A stretch of 18,474 nt of DNA. Origin: DATLGD01 sp035540755. GTDB lineage: Bacteria; Actinomycetota; Actinomycetes; Mycobacteriales; SCTD01. Position 1 is the stretch's first letter. The number at the start of each line of letters is the position of its first letter. Where the stretch lies: NCBI GenBank assembly GCA_035540755.1, contig DATLGD010000112.1:1-18474 (forward strand), read 5' to 3'. The notes beneath the pieces were generated by a model. It was given only the letters and a program-made list of their open reading frames with translations. It did not search any database and was not told where the DNA came from. The position numbers and the translations under genes are program-made. This document shows positions 1 through 12,242 of this stretch, piece after piece.

Positions 1-228
1 GCGCTGCCCTTCACCTCGCTGCCCTCCGGCGTCGGCCGCACGATCCTGGAGCGCACCGCCTCGGTGCTGGCTCCCGGCGGCGCGCTGCTGGTGCTGCAGT
101 ACTCGCCGCTGATCGCCGCCGAGCTCCACCGGCTGTTCACCTCGGTCCAGCGCACGGTGTGCCTGCGCAACGTCCCCCCGGCGTTCCTGTACGCCTGCCG
201 GGAGCCGAAGGGCGCGGCCACCCCGTGA
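1..228 (+). CDS. PmtA-like phospholipid N-methyltransferase, C-terminal part
   Basis: Frame 1 is open from the left edge to a TGA at 226-228, giving the last 75 residues of a protein whose start lies outside the window. The visible part has the pattern LPF-SLP (residues 3-8), a helix RTILERTASVLAPGG and the strand LLVLQYSP, followed by a terminal RNVPPAFLYACRE. This is the end of a class I SAM-dependent methyltransferase fold, and the NxPPA-type ending resembles PmtA/KsgA-like phospholipid N-methyltransferases, which methylate phosphatidylethanolamine. The SAM-binding motif is off the window, so substrate is inferred from this C-terminus and from the adjacent psd and pssA genes, whose products would supply phosphatidylethanolamine. 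The stop overlaps the psd start by 4 bp (GTGA), so the genes are probably co-translated. Another lipid or rRNA methyltransferase cannot be excluded. Confidence 0.7.
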   Translation, partial: ALPFTSLPSGVGRTILERTASVLAPGGALLVLQYSPLIAAELHRLFTSVQRTVCLRNVPPAFLYACREPKGAATP

Positions 229-863
229 GCCGGCTGACCTGGAGCATCGCCCGCCGCTACGCGCTGCCCCCGCTCGCCCTCGGCGCGCCCCTGCTGCTCA
301 CCGGCCGGCGCAGCGGCTGGGTGCCCGTGGGCCTGGCCGCCGCGGTCGTCGCCTTCTTCCGCGACCCCGACCGGCCGCTGCCCACCGACCCGTCGCTGGT
401 CTGCGCGGCGTCCGACGGGTTCGTCACCGGCGTCGACCACGACGTCGAGGAGCCGTGGCTGCCCGGTGGGCGCGCCACCCGCATCACCGTGTTCCTCTCG
501 GTCACCGACGTGCACATCAACCGCGCTCCGGTGGCCGGCCGGATCGTGAAGTCCGAGCAGCTCGGCGACGGCTTCGCGCCCGCGCTGTTCAAGGGGGCCG
601 CGGACAACCGGCGCAACCGGCTGCTGCTCGACGGGCCGGCCGGGCCGGTCGTCGTCGTGCAGGTGGCGGGCATGGTCGCCCGCACGATCACCAACTGGGT
701 CGACGTCGGTGACGACGTCGTGGCCGGGCAGCGGCTCGGCCTCATCCACTTCGGCTCGCGCACCGACGTCCTGCTGCCGCCCGGTGCGGCCGACGTGCTC
801 GTCTCCAAGGGCACCCGGGTGAACGCCGGCCTGACCCCGCTCGCCAGGCTGCGCGGCCGGTAG
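225..863 (+). CDS. psd: Phosphatidylserine decarboxylase proenzyme
   Basis: Converts phosphatidylserine to phosphatidylethanolamine at the membrane with a self-made pyruvoyl group. The 212-residue product is the short form of the family. Two hydrophobic stretches (about 12-26 and 32-45) can anchor the N-terminus. The core shows SDG (63-65), FLSVTDVHINRAPVAG (about 90-105) and HFGSR (175-179). In the family, cleavage occurs between the Gly and Ser of this last motif (here G177/S178) and the Ser becomes the pyruvoyl cofactor; D64 and H97 are in place as the Asp and His of the self-cleavage triad. I chose GTG at 225 because it overlaps the upstream stop as GTGA; the frame stays open to an ATG at 159, but that extension lies inside the methyltransferase gene. 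pssA follows after 3 bp. Confidence 0.93.
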   Translation: MSRLTWSIARRYALPPLALGAPLLLTGRRSGWVPVGLAAAVVAFFRDPDRPLPTDPSLVCAASDGFVTGVDHDVEEPWLPGGRATRITVFLSVTDVHINRAPVAGRIVKSEQLGDGFAPALFKGAADNRRNRLLLDGPAGPVVVVQVAGMVARTITNWVDVGDDVVAGQRLGLIHFGSRTDVLLPPGAADVLVSKGTRVNAGLTPLARLRGR

Positions 864-866
864 CCC

Positions 867-1556
867 GTGCGCCCGCACCTGAGCCTGCCGAACGCCGTCA
901 CCAGCGTCAGCCTGCTCGCGGGCTTCGCCGCGCTGCTGCTGGTGCCGACCGCGCTCGCGGTGGCGGCCGGCCTGGTCGCCCTGGCCGCCGTGCTCGACGG
1001 CGTCGACGGCGCGCTGGCCCGCCGCGCCGGTGGCGACCGCACCTTCGGCGCCCAGCTGGACTCGCTGACCGACCTCGTCTGCTTCTGCGTCGTGCCCGCC
1101 TACGCGCTGCACACGGTGGCGCAGGCCGACGCGCGCGCAGCGGCCGCGCTGGTCTCCGGCGGCTTCCTGCTGGCGGGTGCGTGGCGGCTCTCCCGCTTCC
1201 CGCTGGTCCAGATCCAGGGCCACTTCGTCGGCGTGCCCACTCCCGTCGCGGGTGTGCTGCTGATGTGCTTCGCCCTCTGGGAGCCGGCGCCTGCGCTGCT
1301 GCTGGCCGTCGCGCTGAGCGCGCTCATGGTGAGCAGCGTGCGCTTCCCGACCGTGCTCGCGGCCGCCGCCGTCGTGAGCCGGCCGGTGCGCGGCCACCTT
1401 CCTGGGCGGCGGCCGGGCAACCGGCGCCCGCTCGACCCGCGGCTGGTGACACCCGGCCCACGGGGCAGCCGCCGCCCGGCCCGGCGCGGCCGCCGGGCCG
1501 CCGCGCGGACCGGCCGGATGCTGCGCGCGCTGGGGCAGGGCCGCCGGCGTCGATGA
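867..1556 (+). CDS. pssA: CDP-alcohol phosphatidyltransferase, probable CDP-diacylglycerol-serine O-phosphatidyltransferase
   Basis: Probable PS synthase: CDP-diacylglycerol plus serine gives phosphatidylserine plus CMP, an integral-membrane reaction feeding Psd. The 229-residue protein carries the complete CDP-alcohol phosphotransferase signature DGx2ARx8Gx3Dx3D: D47-G48-A51-R52-G61-D65-D69, the metal and CDP site. It starts PNAVTSVSLLAGF, typical of PssA, and has several hydrophobic helices up to about residue 172. The last 55 residues or so are a Pro/Gly/Arg-rich basic tail, presumably cytoplasmic. The GTG start lies 3 bp after the psd stop, with no room for another gene. Specificity for serine rather than glycerol or inositol comes mainly from linkage to psd. 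Confidence 0.9.
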   Translation: MRPHLSLPNAVTSVSLLAGFAALLLVPTALAVAAGLVALAAVLDGVDGALARRAGGDRTFGAQLDSLTDLVCFCVVPAYALHTVAQADARAAAALVSGGFLLAGAWRLSRFPLVQIQGHFVGVPTPVAGVLLMCFALWEPAPALLLAVALSALMVSSVRFPTVLAAAAVVSRPVRGHLPGRRPGNRRPLDPRLVTPGPRGSRRPARRGRRAAARTGRMLRALGQGRRRR

Positions 1557-1607
1557 CAGGCCGCCCGGGAGGCGGCACGGCTGCGGCCTGGTTCTGGGAC
1601 GCCACGT

Positions 1608-1623
1608 GCCGGCCCGGGCCGGC
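1608..1623. terminator. Perfect GC palindrome between convergent genes, candidate terminator
   Basis: GCCGGCCCGGGCCGGC is a perfect 16-bp palindrome (6-bp stem around a CCGG centre). It lies in the 67-bp gap between pssA and the oppositely oriented phosphatase gene and directly abuts the latter's stop. A bidirectional hairpin terminator is the simplest reading, but there is no T-tract on either side and short GC palindromes are common in this genome. Confidence 0.4.
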
Positions 1624-3767
1624 TCAGACCGGCTGCGGGGCCTGCTCCGACGGACGGGCGGGCGCCTGTACGCCTGTCGCGCGCACCACGAGCACCGCGA
1701 GGTCGTCACGGGCGGCATCGGGACCGAAGTCGCGCACCTCGGCCTGGATCCGGCCGGCGACGGCGTCGGCCGACCAGGGCGCGGTGGACGCGAGCACCCG
1801 CAGCAGGGTCTCGTCGCCGAACTCCCGTCGGCCGTTGCGTCGCTCGGTGACGCCGTCGGTGTACAGGACGAGCAGGTCGCCCGGCGCCATCTGCAGCTGC
1901 TCGTCGGACAGGTCGGGCGACTCCACGACCCCGAGAACGGTGCCGCTGCGGCCGACGAAGCGCGGCGCCCCGCCGGCGGGCACGAGGACCGGCGGGGGGT
2001 GCCCGCCGCTGCAGTAGGTGATGTCGAGTGCGCCGGACGCCGTGGGCTGCACCAGTGCCAGCGCAGCGGTGCAGAACCGGCCGCGCTCGCCGAGCTCGAG
2101 CACGGCGTCGTTCAGCCGGCGCAGGACCTCGGACGGCGCGCGCCCCTCCCGCACGAGCAGCCGCACGACGTTGCGGGCGAGCCCGGTGATCGCCGCAGCC
2201 TCGGCGCCCTTCCCGCAGACGTCGCCGATCGCGACCGCCCAGCCGCCGCCGGGCAGGCCGAACACGTCGTAGAAGTCGCCGCCGACCTCGTTGCCCTCCC
2301 CGGCCGGGTGGTAGCGGGCGCCGAACTCGGCCTCGGCGGGTGACGGGAGCTCGCGCGGCAGCAGCGAGGCCTGCAGGGCGTGGGCGATCTGGGTCCGCTC
2401 GCCGTAGAGCCGCGCGTTGTCGACGGCGAGCGCGGCGCGGCGCCCCAGGTCGAGCAGCAGCGACACGTCCTCAGCGCTGTAGGTGCCGCTCTCCGGGCGC
2501 GCCACCACGAGCCCGCCGAGCAGCCGGCGTCGCGCCACGAGCGGGAGGGCGAGCACGTCGCCCCTCGGCCCGTCGCCGAGGACGGCGGCCGCCTCGGCCC
2601 GGCCGACGAACGACGGGCGCTGGACGGCCAGGTCCCGCGACAGCCGCTCCGCGAAGGCCTCCCCGGCGGACCCGGACAGGGCCACGCGCAGGCCGGACGT
2701 GCCCTCCTCGTCCTCGTGGCTGACCGACGCGAGCCGGACGCCTCGGTCGTCGACCATGAACACCGCGGCCCACTGCGCGAGGCGCGGCACGCACAGCTGC
2801 GTGGCGAGCGTGACGGCGAGCTGCACGTCCAGCGTGGCGGCGAACATGTCGCTGGCCTCCGCGAGCAGCGCGAGCGCACCGCGCTGCCGGCGTTGCGCGA
2901 CGTCGGCGCGGTCGTCGCGCAGGACCATGCCGAGGCGCTCGGCCGCCAGCCGGGCGATGGCCGTGGTCGGGGCGTCGAGCGGCCCTGCGTGCAGGACCAG
3001 CGCCCCGAACGGACCGCCCCTGCCGCGCAGCAGCACGGTCGTGCGCCCGCGGACGGAGCTGACCGCGTCCGAGGTCCGGGATGACCGGCGGAGCTCCCGC
3101 ACCTCCTCCTCGTCGGGCTCCTCGCCGCGGGACGCCGCGACCGTCCACGCGTCCGGGTCGCGGTCGGACTCGACGAGCAGGACCGCCGCCTCGACGTCGA
3201 GCGCGTCGCACAGCCGGTGCAGCAGCTCGCTGAGCACCTGACCGGGCGACAGGCGGGTCTCGACGTCGCCCGGCAGCGCGAGGAGCCAGCCGAGCGCCGG
3301 GGGGACGCCGTGCGCGGCCGTCGCGGCCGTGGCCCCGGGCCGCGCGGAGGGCCGGGTCCGCACCACGGCGGGGGCGGGCCGGCCGAGGCGGAACCAGATG
3401 GACTTCCCGTCCCGGGAGTGCCGGGTCCCCCACTCCTCGGCGAGCGCGTCGAGCAGGAACATCCCTCGGCCGCCCTCCCGGGTGCTGGAGTCGGCGTCGT
3501 CGCGCACGACGGGCGTCCCCCCGGGGCTGAGGTCGCCGATCTCGATCCGGACGCCGCCGGCGTCGGCCACCACGTCGACCTGGACGACGGTGCCGGCGTG
3601 CACCACGGCGTTGGTCACCAGCTCGGTGACCATGAGCAGGGCGTCGTCGACGAGCGCCTCGTGGCCGGCCTCGGTCAGGACCTGGCGCACGTGGCTGCGG
3701 GCGAGCCGGGGCGAGGTGCCGTCCGGCGGCAGGGTGACGGCGAGCAGCGGCCGCGCGCCGGGGCTGC

Positions 3768-3771
<4 letters not shown>
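1624..3771 (-). CDS. HATPase-GAF-GAF-SpoIIE/PP2C fusion (anti-sigma kinase fold plus phosphatase)
   Basis: A 715-residue cytoplasmic regulator. Residues about 10-135 form an RsbW/SpoIIAB-type GHKL ATPase: ELVTNAVVHAG is the N box, GRGMFLLDALAEEWG the G2-box region and GKSIWFRL the closing strand. Two GAF-like sensory regions follow (about 165-290 and 305-450). The C-terminus (about 465-705) is a PP2C/SpoIIE phosphatase with all metal-binding motifs: GGDFYDVF (D499, D502), GDVCGKG (D517), TDGVTE (D639) and RDDLAV (D689, D690). Families with the first domain phosphorylate STAS anti-sigma antagonists, and those with the last dephosphorylate them, so one chain carries both opposing activities. 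Start: GTG at 3771 overlaps the upstream stop as GTGA; the open frame reaches 4044 but only by reading through the response regulator gene. It is the last gene of the operon. No STAS or sigma gene is nearby, so the substrate is unknown. Confidence 0.88.
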
Positions 3772-9031
<5,260 letters not shown>

Positions 9032-9246
9032 GTGGTTCCTCCTCCGAGCCGGCGCCGCCAGGCGCGACGGGCCAGTGTCCCCCACGACCGCCGCCGCCGG
9101 TACGCACTCCGCGCAAACGCACGGTCACGCACCGCGTCCGGCGTGCCGGGTGGCCGGGCGCCCACCCCCGCGCATGCCCGCCGGACCGGTGCGGCAGGCT
9201 GCCCGGGGGCTGCCGGACAGCAGCCCGCCGACCCGGGAGGAGGGAC
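9032..9246. promoter_or_regulatory. Divergent intergenic region with two Shine-Dalgarno sites and overlapping dyads
   Basis: This 215-bp gap separates the leftward kinase operon from the rightward winged-helix triad, so it should hold both promoters. A leftward ribosome binding site (GGAGGAGGAA on the minus strand) lies at 9036-9045, and a rightward one (GGAGG, 9236-9240) lies 6 nt before GTG 9247. Just upstream of the latter are overlapping inverted repeats that cannot all form together: GGCAG-G-CTGCC (9193-9203), CGGCAG/CTGCCG (9192-9197 and 9210-9215) and GGGCTG/CAGCCC (9207-9212 and 9221-9226). They could be operator or leader structure. I could not assign a convincing -35/-10 pair on either strand. 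Confidence 0.55.
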
Positions 9247-9672
9247 GTGCAGGACCTGCCGCTGCCTGTGCGGGCCTTCCTGGACGAGCACATCTTCTCG
9301 GCCAGCCAGCTCGAGGTGCTCCTGCTCCTGCTGCAGACCGGCGAGCGCGTGGAGCTCGCGGAGGTGGCCCGGCGCACCGCTCTGCCCCAGGGGTCGCTGG
9401 GCCCGTGGCTCGACGCCTTCGTCTCGCGCGGCCTGCTCGGCCGCGACGGCGACGTCTACTGGTGCGCGCCGGCCACACCGGCGCTCCAGGCGCAGCTCGA
9501 GGCCGTGGCCGAGACCTGGTCCCGGCGCAAGCCCACCGTCACCCGGTACATCTACGCCTCCACGGAGGACCCGCTCGTGCGCTTCGCTGACGCCTTCCGC
9601 CTCCGCCGCCCGGACGAGGGCGGGCGCCGCCGCGGCGACGGCTCCGACGGCGTCCCGGACCAGGAGCGCTGA
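9247..9672 (+). CDS. Winged-helix DNA-binding protein linked to DUF5985-like genes
   Basis: A 141-residue soluble protein. Residues about 17-72 fit a winged helix: a helix FSASQLEVLLLLLQ, then ELAEVARRTALPQGSLGPWLDAFVSRGLL as the helix-turn-helix, and a short wing GRDGDVYWCAP. After an amphipathic helix comes RYIYASTEDPLVRFADAFRLRR (about 99-120), which I associate with small regulators found beside DUF5985 genes. The tail is charged and probably disordered. GTG at 9247 has a good ribosome binding site 6 nt upstream. It is the first gene of a three-gene unit whose second gene starts 1 bp after this stop. A role as regulator of its own operon or of the divergent kinase operon is inferred from position. 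A MarR-like or TrmB-like family name would be a guess. Confidence 0.75.
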   Translation: MQDLPLPVRAFLDEHIFSASQLEVLLLLLQTGERVELAEVARRTALPQGSLGPWLDAFVSRGLLGRDGDVYWCAPATPALQAQLEAVAETWSRRKPTVTRYIYASTEDPLVRFADAFRLRRPDEGGRRRGDGSDGVPDQER

Positions 9673-9673
9673 C

Positions 9674-9931
9674 GTGGCCGCCGTCGTCTACCTGCTGTGC
9701 GCGCTCACCAGCCTGCTGTGCGCCGTCCTGCTGCTGCGGGCCTGGGCCGCCTCGCGGCAGCGGCTCGTGCTCTGGACGGGCCTCGGCTTCGCCGGGCTCG
9801 CCGGGAACAACCTGCTGCTGCTGATCGACCGGAGCGTCCTGCCCGACGTCGACCTGCAGCTGCTGCGCGACCTGTCCGGCCTGCTCGCCGTGTCGGTGAT
9901 CCTCGCGGGCCTGATCTGGGAGTCGCGATGA
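9674..9931 (+). CDS. Small membrane protein, DUF5985-like (first copy)
   Basis: An 85-residue protein with three hydrophobic segments: YLLCALTSLLCAVLLLRAW (about 6-24), LVLWTGLGFAGLAGNNLLLLI (31-51) and LLAVSVILAGLIWES (70-84). The short polar loops contain AASRQRL and DRSVLPDVDLQLLRDL. Length, the NNLLLL segment and the ending GLIWE fit what I recall of DUF5985, a family of unknown function usually encoded in pairs. It starts with GTG 1 bp after the winged-helix stop, and its TGA overlaps the next ATG by 4 bp. No catalytic residues are apparent. A small membrane sensor or scaffold is possible but unproven. Confidence 0.75.
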   Translation: MAAVVYLLCALTSLLCAVLLLRAWAASRQRLVLWTGLGFAGLAGNNLLLLIDRSVLPDVDLQLLRDLSGLLAVSVILAGLIWESR

Positions 9932-10185
9932 CCGAGTTCCTGCAGGGCGGGACCTTCCTGGCCTCGCTCGCCGTCTCGCTGTTCTTCCTGCGCTTCTGGC
10001 GGCAGTCCCGCGACCCGCTGTTCGCGGTGCTGTCGGGCGCCTTCCTCGTCTTCGCCGTCAACCGCGTGCTGCTCGTGGCGCTCGAGTCCGAGGACCGGCG
10101 GCTGTGGGTCTACCTGACCCGCGCGGCCGCCTTCGTCCTCATCGCCGCGGCGGTGCTGCGCAAGAACCTCGACCCCGCGCGGTAG
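9928..10185 (+). CDS. Small membrane protein, DUF5985-like (second copy)
   Basis: An 85-residue protein of the same length as its neighbour and apparently a distant paralogue. Its hydrophobic segments are TFLASLAVSLFFLRFW (about 9-24), LFAVLSGAFLVFAVNRVLLVAL (31-52) and YLTRAAAFVLIAAAVL (62-77), and it ends in KNLDPAR. The pattern FFLRFWRQSRDPLF and the NRVLL segment align by position with LLLRAWAASRQRLVLW and NNLLLL of the first copy, consistent with ancient duplication or a heteromeric pair. The frame is open from 9697, but ATG at 9928 is chosen because it forms the ATGA overlap and gives the same length as the partner. The function is unknown. Confidence 0.75.
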   Translation: MTEFLQGGTFLASLAVSLFFLRFWRQSRDPLFAVLSGAFLVFAVNRVLLVALESEDRRLWVYLTRAAAFVLIAAAVLRKNLDPAR

Positions 10186-10203
10186 GGGTGCGGGTCCCAG
10201 ACG

Positions 10204-10224
10204 CGGGCCGGCCGACGCGGCCCG
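10204..10224 (+). terminator. Candidate hairpin terminator after the DUF5985-like pair
   Basis: CGGGCCG (10204-10210) and CGGCCCG (10218-10224) form a 7-bp perfect stem with a 7-nt loop, 18 nt after the stop of the second small membrane protein and just before aat. No T-tract follows. It may separate the triad from aat transcription. Confidence 0.4.
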
Positions 10225-10231
10225 GCCTACC

Positions 10232-11008
10232 GTGTGCCGCGTGCCGCCCGACCCCGCCGACCCGTTCGCGGACGTCGAGGTCGTGCGCGCGCCCCGGGAG
10301 CTCGTCGCGCTGGGCGGCACCCTCGACCCGGCGACGCTGGTGTCGGCCTACCGGCACGGCGTCTTCCCGTGGCCGGCCACCGGCACGCTCCAGCAGCCGC
10401 TCGAGCGCTCCGCCCGACGCCTGCTCCGGCGGGGCGAGATCCCGCTCCTGCCGGGTGACGACGGGCTGGTGCCGTGGTGCTCCCCCGAGCCCCGCGCGGT
10501 GCTCCTGCCGGTCGACCTTGTGGTCTCGCGCTCCCTGCGCAGGCGGCTGCGCACCAGCGGGTGGACGGCGACGGTCGACGCCGCCTTCGACGACGTCGTC
10601 GCGGCGTGTGCCGACCGCGCGGACGGCACCTGGATCACCGCCCGCATGCGCGAGGGCTACGGCGCGCTGCACCGCGCCGGCCACGCGCACAGCGTGGAGG
10701 TGTGGGACGGCGAGCGGCTGGTGGGCGGCCTCTACGGGGTGCTCGTCGGGGCCGTCTTCTGCGGCGAGTCGATGTTCCACCGCGAGAGCGACGCGTCGAA
10801 GGCCGCGCTCGTCGAGCTGTGCGACCGGCTGCTCGAGGGCGGCGGGGTGCTCGTCGACGTCCAGCAGGACACCGCCCACCTGGTGTCGCTGGGCTCGGTG
10901 CTCGTGCACCGGGCGGAGTACGTCGAGCTCCTCGCGCAGGTGCGGGACGTGCCGGTGCGGCTCGCAGCCGAGCGCCGCCCGGTGACGCGGCTCGCCGTCA
11001 CGGGCTGA
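10232..11008 (+). CDS. aat: Leucyl/phenylalanyl-tRNA-protein transferase
   Basis: Transfers Leu or Phe from aminoacyl-tRNA to the N-terminus of proteins bearing basic N-terminal residues, marking them for ClpS/ClpAP-type degradation (N-degron pathway). The family signature is clear: GVFPW (43-47), PWCSPEPRAVL (81-91), TWITARM (133-139), LHRAGHAHSVEVW (146-158), LVGGLYGV (163-170), CGESMF (177-182) and ASKAAL (188-193). The product is 258 residues, somewhat longer than the E. coli protein of about 234, because of a basic insertion at about 50-78 between GVFPW and WCSP. The start may be GTG 10232 or GTG 10241; neither has a clear Shine-Dalgarno. It stands alone and converges on the next gene. 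Confidence 0.93.
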   Translation: MCRVPPDPADPFADVEVVRAPRELVALGGTLDPATLVSAYRHGVFPWPATGTLQQPLERSARRLLRRGEIPLLPGDDGLVPWCSPEPRAVLLPVDLVVSRSLRRRLRTSGWTATVDAAFDDVVAACADRADGTWITARMREGYGALHRAGHAHSVEVWDGERLVGGLYGVLVGAVFCGESMFHRESDASKAALVELCDRLLEGGGVLVDVQQDTAHLVSLGSVLVHRAEYVELLAQVRDVPVRLAAERRPVTRLAVTG

Positions 11009-11015
11009 CCGGCAT

Positions 11016-11030
11016 CTGCCGAAGCGGCAG
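11016..11030. terminator. Short hairpin between convergent aat and phosphatase genes
   Basis: CTGCCG-AAG-CGGCAG is a perfect 6-bp stem with a 3-nt loop in the 27-bp gap between two convergent stop codons. The position suggests a shared bidirectional terminator; there is no U-rich tail. Confidence 0.55.
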
Positions 11031-11035
11031 GGGCG

Positions 11036-12172
11036 TCAGCCGGCGTGCCAGAGCAGGACCAGCCCGCGGTCGTCGTTCGAGTCGGCCGACACCCGCTGCA
11101 CCAGCCAGTCGGCCCCACCGGCGAACCCGCGCGTCACGACCCGCTCGGCCTCGCCGAGCAGCTTGTCGATGCCGACGCCGAGGTCGCGTCCCGGCACCTC
11201 GACGAGGCCGTCGGTGTAGAGCATGAGCGCGTCGCCCCGCTCGAGCTGCCCGCTGCTGGTGTCGTAGTGGACGTCGGGCAGCAGGCCGAGTGCCGGTCCC
11301 TCCGCCTGCACGAGCGCCCAGCGACCGCTGCCGGCGTCGAACACCGCGGGCGGCGGGTGGCCGGCGGAGGCGACGGTGTACCGCCCGTCGTCGAGCGACA
11401 GGACCACGTGCACGGCGGTCGCGAAGCCCTCCGCCCAGTCCTGCCGGTCCAGGTAGGCGTTCGCCGCCGGCAGGAAGTCCGGCGGCGGCACGGCGCCGAG
11501 CAGGCCGCCGAGGGCACCGGACAGCAGCAGCGCCCGGGTCCCGGCCGCCACGCCCTTGCCGGAGACGTCGACGAGCACGACCTCGAGGCACCGGCCGCCG
11601 CCCGTGAGGGCGCTCGCGACGAAGTCGCCGGCGAACGGGCCACCGCCTGCGGGGCAGAGCCTGGCCTCCGCCCGCCACGGGGCCGGGAGCTCCGGCAGCC
11701 GGCCCTGCATCTCGAGGCGCTGGCGCAGCTCGACGAGCACCCCCTCCCCCGACGCGCCCGACAGGCCGGTCTCCTCGCGGGCCCGGGCGAACTCGTAGGC
11801 GACCCCGGCGGTGATGAGCAGGACGATGCCCGTGCCGAGCCGGACGCCGCCGAGCCCGATGCCGTGGACGCTCACGTCGTAGGCGAAGCACAGCGCCACG
11901 ACGACGAGCACGAGACGGGTCTGTCGCCGCTCCAGCAGCAGCCCCGCACCCAGGACGGGCACCACCAGCATCGCGGCCGGCACCGGCGACAGGCCGAGGG
12001 TGCGGGTGGCCACGGTCAACGCGACCGCGAGCACGGTGAGCAGCACCAGGGCCACCCGGGGCGGCGGAGGTCGGCGGCGGAGCCGGGTCACCAGCCCCGG
12101 AACGAACGCGAGCGCGGCTACGGCCAGCGCGCCGAGGCGCCGCGGCAGGCGCCGCCCGCCCCGGCTCGTCAT
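11036..12172 (-). CDS. Membrane-anchored SpoIIE/PP2C-type serine phosphatase
   Basis: A 378-residue protein with an N-terminal membrane domain and a cytoplasmic PP2C (RsbU/SpoIIE-like) domain. Hydrophobic helices lie at about 14-28, 39-56, 62-80, 86-99 and 107-126, followed by a coiled linker (127-160). The phosphatase carries AGDF (D183), VDVSGKG (D202), LYTDGLVE (D321) and NDDRGLVLL (D367, D368), so the metal site looks complete, although the first motif is AGDFVAS rather than the common GGDFYD. Such enzymes usually dephosphorylate STAS-domain anti-sigma antagonists; no such partner is encoded in the window. There is no GAF or PAS sensor, so the membrane part may be the input. ATG at 12172 lacks a clear ribosome binding site, so the start is uncertain by up to about 40 codons. 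It lies 70 bp downstream of nei. Confidence 0.85.
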   Translation of the reverse strand: MTSRGGRRLPRRLGALAVAALAFVPGLVTRLRRRPPPPRVALVLLTVLAVALTVATRTLGLSPVPAAMLVVPVLGAGLLLERRQTRLVLVVVALCFAYDVSVHGIGLGGVRLGTGIVLLITAGVAYEFARAREETGLSGASGEGVLVELRQRLEMQGRLPELPAPWRAEARLCPAGGGPFAGDFVASALTGGGRCLEVVLVDVSGKGVAAGTRALLLSGALGGLLGAVPPPDFLPAANAYLDRQDWAEGFATAVHVVLSLDDGRYTVASAGHPPPAVFDAGSGRWALVQAEGPALGLLPDVHYDTSSGQLERGDALMLYTDGLVEVPGRDLGVGIDKLLGEAERVVTRGFAGGADWLVQRVSADSNDDRGLVLLWHAG

Positions 12173-12190
12173 GATCGCGAGGCTACCGCC

Positions 12191-12202
12191 CGGGACGTCC
12201 CG
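12191..12202. promoter_or_regulatory. Perfect 12-bp palindrome upstream of the phosphatase gene
   Basis: CGGGACGTCCCG is a perfect palindrome 18 bp upstream of the predicted phosphatase ATG, within the 70-bp gap after nei. It could be an operator or part of a nei terminator; function is not shown by the sequence. Confidence 0.3.
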
Positions 12203-12242
12203 TCCTGCCCGCTCCGTCCGCCGTCCCCTCCACCCGGCCGTC

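Noticed and set aside
257..1042. Minus-strand 261-codon frame opposite psd
   Set aside because: It is antisense to psd, with Ser/Thr/Arg/Ala-rich composition and no domain; psd on the plus strand has clear catalytic motifs.
9032..9246. A stress-sigma type promoter (GTTT...GTAC-like words on the minus strand) before the kinase
   Set aside because: The words are single, degenerate and without a matching -10 element at proper spacing, so I do not claim a specific sigma factor.
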